Shown here one piece after another: positions 4,979 through 7,960 of a stretch of DNA of 7,960 nucleotides. The DNA is from an uncultured Paenibacillaceae bacterium. Its GTDB lineage: Bacteria; Bacillota; Bacilli; Aneurinibacillales; Aneurinibacillaceae. A program made the translations under genes and the position numbers. Position 1 is the stretch's first letter, and each line of letters starts with the position of its first letter. Location of the stretch: assembly GCA_937874515.1 (NCBI GenBank), contig CALNBV010000250.1, positions 1 through 7,960 of the forward strand, read 5' to 3'. Below the pieces are notes generated by a model. The model was not told the DNA's origin, ran no database searches, and saw only the letters and a program-made list of their open reading frames with translations.

Positions 4979-6784
4979 ATGGAAGAAATGAAACAGGCGG
5001 TATTACCGAAACGGGAAGAAGTCCCTTCTCATTTGAAATGGAAATTAGAGGACATTTTTCCTGACGACCAATCCTGGGAAGAGGCCTTTAAAAAAGTAGG
5101 GGAATTAGCCAATTCTATTAAAGGATTTTCTGGCCGTCTACATGAATCTCCCGAAATTCTGGCAGATTGTCTGAAGCTATATGAAGAATTACAGTTAACC
5201 AACGAAGGGGTGTATGTGTATGCACGTATGCGCCGTGATGAAAACAATAACAATCCAGTTTATCAGGGATTAACAGACCGGGCCTCATCCCAAAATATCC
5301 AGGCGATGAGTGCAACTTCTTTTCTTACTCCAGAAATTCTGTCTTTGCCTGATGAAACATTGGATTCCTATCTGAAAAATCCTGCTTTGTTGCCCTATGA
5401 ATTTTTCTTATCAGAAATTCGTCGCCAAAAGGAACATGTACTCAGTGCAGCTGAAGAGAAAATTATTGCTCAAGCTGGTGAACTGGCTCAGGCTCCTATG
5501 ACTATTTTTGGCATGTTAAATAATGCGGATATATCTTTTCCTTTTATTAAAGATGAAAAGGGGAATGAAGTACAATTAACCCATGGCCGTTATATTCAAT
5601 TTATGGAAAGCCAGGAACGAAGAGTAAGAAAAGAGGCTTTTGATACCATGTATAGTACCTATCAAAAGCAAAGAAATACCCTGGCATCTATTTTGAATTC
5701 AAGTGTAAAAAAAGACGTTTTTTATAGCCGGGTGCGTCATTATCCTTCCGCACTTGCTTCCTCACTGGATGATAATAATATTCCAGTTGATGTGTACACC
5801 AACTTAATTCAAGCGGTTCGGGATCAATTGCCTTCCATGCACCGATATGTTTCTTTGCGGAAAAAACTGCTAGGTGTGGATGAGTTGCATATGTATGACC
5901 TATACACACCTATGGTTCAGGATATCAATTTCAAGGTGGACTATGAGGAAGCGAAAGAAGTTGTACGTAAGGGACTGGAAGTTCTTGGAGAAGATTATCA
6001 ACAGGTTCTGGAAAGGTCCTATGAAGAGGGTTGGATTGATGTTGTTGAAAATGAAGGGAAGACCAACGGTGCTTATTCCTGGGGGTCTTACGGCACCCAT
6101 CCTTATGTATTGTTAAATTATCAAAATAACGTGAATAACCTCTTCACGTTAGCCCATGAAATGGGTCATGCTATGCATTCCTATTATAGTGATTTAAATC
6201 AGCCTTATCTTTATGCCCAGTATAAAATATTTGTGGCTGAAGTGGCTTCTACTGTTAATGAATCCCTTGTCATGGATTACATGTTGAAAACCACAACAGA
6301 TCCGAAGAAGCGGATGTATCTGGTGAATTACTATTTAGAACAGTTCCGTGGCACCATTTATCGGCAAACCATGTTTGCGGAATTTGAAAAAATCATCCAT
6401 GAAAAGGTGGAAAAAGGCGAGCCTTTAACTGCAGATATTCTTTGTGAGATTTATAAGGATTTAAATGTGGATTATTATGGTCCTGATATGGTCATTGATG
6501 ATGATATTAAAATGGAATGGGCACGTATTCCCCACTTCTATACCAGTTTTTATGTGTATCAATATGCCACTGGATTTTCCGCAGCAACAGCCTTAAGCCA
6601 ACAAATGCTGAATGAAGGAAAGCCTGCGGTAGAACGGTACTTGAATTTCCTAAAAAGCGGCGGTTCTGATTATCCAATCTCTCTTCTGCAAAATGCAGGG
6701 GTTAATATGATGACACCAGAGCCAGTAACTGCAGCCCTTCAGGTATTCGCCAAATTATTAGATGAAATGGAAACCCTGTCCTAA
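4979..6784 (+). CDS. pepF: Oligoendopeptidase F (M3 zinc metallopeptidase)
   Basis: Cytosolic zinc oligopeptidase that cleaves medium-length peptides and takes part in peptide turnover. 601 residues, the usual PepF length (about 600). The N-terminus LPKREEVPSHLKWKLEDIFPDD is typical and supports ATG 4979. A helical oligopeptidase_F N-domain covers roughly residues 115-185 and the M3 catalytic domain about 205-585. The zinc site is intact: HEMGH at 393-397 (His393, catalytic Glu394, His397) and Glu421 in FVAEVAST, 24 residues after His397, as the third ligand. The conserved Tyr-rich substrate-binding segment HFYTSFYVYQYATG lies at about 519-532. No signal peptide is present. It has its own promoter and a strong terminator, so it is probably monocistronic. 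The leader is odd: the Shine-Dalgarno is 30 nt upstream, with a small hairpin between. An ATG at 4988 is an alternative start but has no better ribosome binding site. Confidence 0.96.
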   Translation: MEEMKQAVLPKREEVPSHLKWKLEDIFPDDQSWEEAFKKVGELANSIKGFSGRLHESPEILADCLKLYEELQLTNEGVYVYARMRRDENNNNPVYQGLTDRASSQNIQAMSATSFLTPEILSLPDETLDSYLKNPALLPYEFFLSEIRRQKEHVLSAAEEKIIAQAGELAQAPMTIFGMLNNADISFPFIKDEKGNEVQLTHGRYIQFMESQERRVRKEAFDTMYSTYQKQRNTLASILNSSVKKDVFYSRVRHYPSALASSLDDNNIPVDVYTNLIQAVRDQLPSMHRYVSLRKKLLGVDELHMYDLYTPMVQDINFKVDYEEAKEVVRKGLEVLGEDYQQVLERSYEEGWIDVVENEGKTNGAYSWGSYGTHPYVLLNYQNNVNNLFTLAHEMGHAMHSYYSDLNQPYLYAQYKIFVAEVASTVNESLVMDYMLKTTTDPKKRMYLVNYYLEQFRGTIYRQTMFAEFEKIIHEKVEKGEPLTADILCEIYKDLNVDYYGPDMVIDDDIKMEWARIPHFYTSFYVYQYATGFSAATALSQQMLNEGKPAVERYLNFLKSGGSDYPISLLQNAGVNMMTPEPVTAALQVFAKLLDEMETLS

Positions 6785-6801
6785 TAATTGAAATGAATTG
6801 T

Positions 6802-6845
6802 AAAGAAAGTGACCATACTAGTATGTGTGGCACTTTCTTTTTTTT
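6802..6845 (+). terminator. Strong Rho-independent terminator after pepF
   Basis: AAAGAAAGTG (6802-6811) pairs with CACTTTCTTT (6831-6840). After one bulged A, CCATAC (6813-6818) pairs with GTGTGG (6825-6830) with one U/G, leaving a 6-nt loop. The tract TTTCTTTTTTTT runs from the stem to 6845. It begins 18 bp after the pepF stop. Confidence 0.92.
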
Positions 6846-6872
6846 ATATAAATTTTTAAGGGGTACCAATTC

Positions 6873-7745
6873 ATGTGGAAATATGTACGAACATTTTTAT
6901 ATATCACATTGGGTAGTTTTCTTTATTCCATTGCTTTAAATTTATTCTTTGTTACCAACCATTTGGCTCAAGGTGGGATTACAGGGGTTTCCTTGCTTCT
7001 TCACTATCTCTTTAAAACACCCATTGGTTTAATGATTATTTTGATGAATATTCCTATTTTTATATTAGGATATATTCGGTTAGGAAAAGGGTTTCTGTTA
7101 TATAGTGCCTATGGGATGCTGTCTGTTTCTATCTTAATTGATGTAACATCATATATGCATATGGAGCCCTTACAAAATGTAATATTGGCCCCTATTTATG
7201 GTGGAATTATTGGGGGATTGGGAGTAGGTTTAATTTTAAGAGTTGGGGGGACAACGGGAGGGGTAGATATTATTGCCCGCGTTCTGCAAACTCGATTTCG
7301 TGGATTAGAAATGGGAAAATTGATTGCTGTGATTGATTTTACAATCATTGGTCTTTCTTCCTTTATCGTTGGGCTTGAAAAAGCCATGTTAACAAGTGTT
7401 GCTGTTTATGTAAGTTCTCGCGTCGTCGATTTAATTTTAACAGGGGTGCAACAATCCCGTAGCGTGATGATTGTTTCGCAAAAAACTGAGGAAATCAATA
7501 AATTGATTCAAAAGGAATTGGTGCGTGGGGTCACTATGTTACATGCAATGGGAGGATACACGAAAAAAGAAGGAGAAGTCATTATGGTGGTTGTGCAAAT
7601 GTATGAGTTGGATCGTTTGCGCAAATTAGTAAAAGAAATAGACTCCAGAGCATTTATCATGGTTTTCGAATTAAAAGAAGTCATAGGAGAAGGATTTACA
7701 ACCCCATCACCTGCCCGCAAACATCTTGAACATCAAAAAGTTTAG
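6873..7745 (+). CDS. YitT family membrane protein (DUF161 and DUF2179)
   Basis: Polytopic membrane protein of 290 residues from the YitT/YxkD-type family, which has several paralogues in Bacillus and no settled function. About six hydrophobic segments are visible (roughly 8-28, 52-69, 75-92, 105-123, 148-168, 170-188). Family motifs include NHLAQGGITGVSLLL near residue 29-43 and the Gly-rich VGGTTGGVDIIARVL at 124-138. The C-terminal soluble DUF2179 domain (about 217-271) is complete: RGVTMLHAMGGYTKKEGEV, then EIDSRAFIMV and EVIGEGF. ATG 6873 has AAGGGG at 6858-6863, 9 nt upstream. Only about 27 bp separate the start from the pepF terminator and no promoter is evident there, so its transcription start is unclear; weak read-through is possible. 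Which paralogue it is cannot be told from this sequence. Confidence 0.93.
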   Translation: MWKYVRTFLYITLGSFLYSIALNLFFVTNHLAQGGITGVSLLLHYLFKTPIGLMIILMNIPIFILGYIRLGKGFLLYSAYGMLSVSILIDVTSYMHMEPLQNVILAPIYGGIIGGLGVGLILRVGGTTGGVDIIARVLQTRFRGLEMGKLIAVIDFTIIGLSSFIVGLEKAMLTSVAVYVSSRVVDLILTGVQQSRSVMIVSQKTEEINKLIQKELVRGVTMLHAMGGYTKKEGEVIMVVVQMYELDRLRKLVKEIDSRAFIMVFELKEVIGEGFTTPSPARKHLEHQKV

Positions 7746-7918
7746 TCAGGAAAAATATACCTGCGAAAAATGTCGAATATACTGCAACTAAAAAAAGAAA
7801 CCTCTAGTCTAAATGTATGTAAAAAGCAAATAGCAAGGTGGTTCTTAATACATCCCTTCGACCGGAGGCATCGAAGGACTGCCTGGCTTAAGGCACAGAC
7901 ATCACGGAGGTGAACAGC
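7746..7918 (+). promoter_or_regulatory. Structured leader upstream of the last ORF
   Basis: This 173-bp gap holds three consecutive small inverted repeats near its right end. CCTTCGA (7855-7861) pairs with TCGAAGG (7871-7877) around a 9-nt loop. TGCCT (7880-7884) pairs with AGGCA (7891-7895). TCAC (7902-7905) pairs with GTGA (7910-7913), with the Shine-Dalgarno GGAG as its loop. AGGCA also occurs in the first loop (7866-7870), so TGCCT has two possible partners. It matches no riboswitch class I can recall. A TATACT at 7778-7783 resembles a -10 box but lacks a matching -35. No clear yitT terminator is present. Confidence 0.4.
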
Positions 7919-7960
7919 ATGTTATTCGGTAGCTTATTAGGAGTAGTAACAGGTCTTCTT
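7919..7960 (+). CDS. Start of a hydrophobic protein (3' truncated by window edge)
   Basis: Only 14 codons are visible: MLFGSLLGVVTGLL, hydrophobic and Gly-rich, probably the first membrane helix of a small membrane protein or a signal sequence. The call rests on a near-ideal ribosome binding site, GGAGG at 7906-7910 followed by TGA, 8 nt before the ATG. Too little is visible to name a family. Confidence 0.65.
   Translation, partial: MLFGSLLGVVTGLL

Noticed and set aside
7747..7763. CAGG/CCTG inverted repeat after yitT as a terminator
   Set aside because: Only 4 bp of stem and no T-run.
1..7960. CRISPR arrays, insertion sequences, phage or defence genes, tRNA or rRNA
   Set aside because: No spaced direct repeats, transposase motifs, terminal inverted repeats or RNA gene signatures were seen in any part of the window.

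Overview
The window reads as the chromosome of a low-to-mid GC, endospore-forming member of the Bacillota (Bacillales-like). The evidence is a FadE-type acyl-CoA dehydrogenase and an Nth that both read like Bacillus homologues, a SleB/CwlJ-type cortex/cell-wall hydrolase, a PepF oligoendopeptidase and a YitT-family membrane protein. Strong GGAGG-type ribosome binding sites and TTG starts fit as well. I cannot name the genus. All genes but one are on the + strand. No tRNA, rRNA, CRISPR array, transposase or phage gene is visible.

Layout. 1-1243: C-terminal two thirds of fadE (fatty acid beta-oxidation), cut by the window edge. 1310-3287: three paralogous RDD-family small membrane proteins. A convergent 78-residue hypothetical gene on the - strand (1839-2075) sits between the first and second. 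A bidirectional terminator closes RDD1 and the small gene, and a divergent promoter region separates the small gene from RDD2. A terminator follows RDD3. 3424-4071: nth (endonuclease III) with its own likely promoter and a TTG start. 4171-4853: a SleB/CwlJ-type hydrolase gene broken by an exact 5-bp tandem duplication. 4979-6784: pepF behind its own promoter and an unusual leader in which the Shine-Dalgarno lies 30 nt before the start codon. A strong terminator follows. 6873-7745: YitT/DUF161-DUF2179 membrane protein. 7746-7918: a leader with three small inverted repeats, leading into a hydrophobic ORF that starts at 7919 and runs off the window.

Functionally this is mostly housekeeping: lipid catabolism, base-excision repair, peptide turnover and envelope proteins. 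The genes look like separate short transcription units rather than one pathway. I found no new multi-gene system. The best leads are the slippage-type frameshift in the hydrolase, the pepF leader, the structured leader near the right edge, the RDD paralogue cluster, and the 10-bp palindrome over the first RDD promoter.
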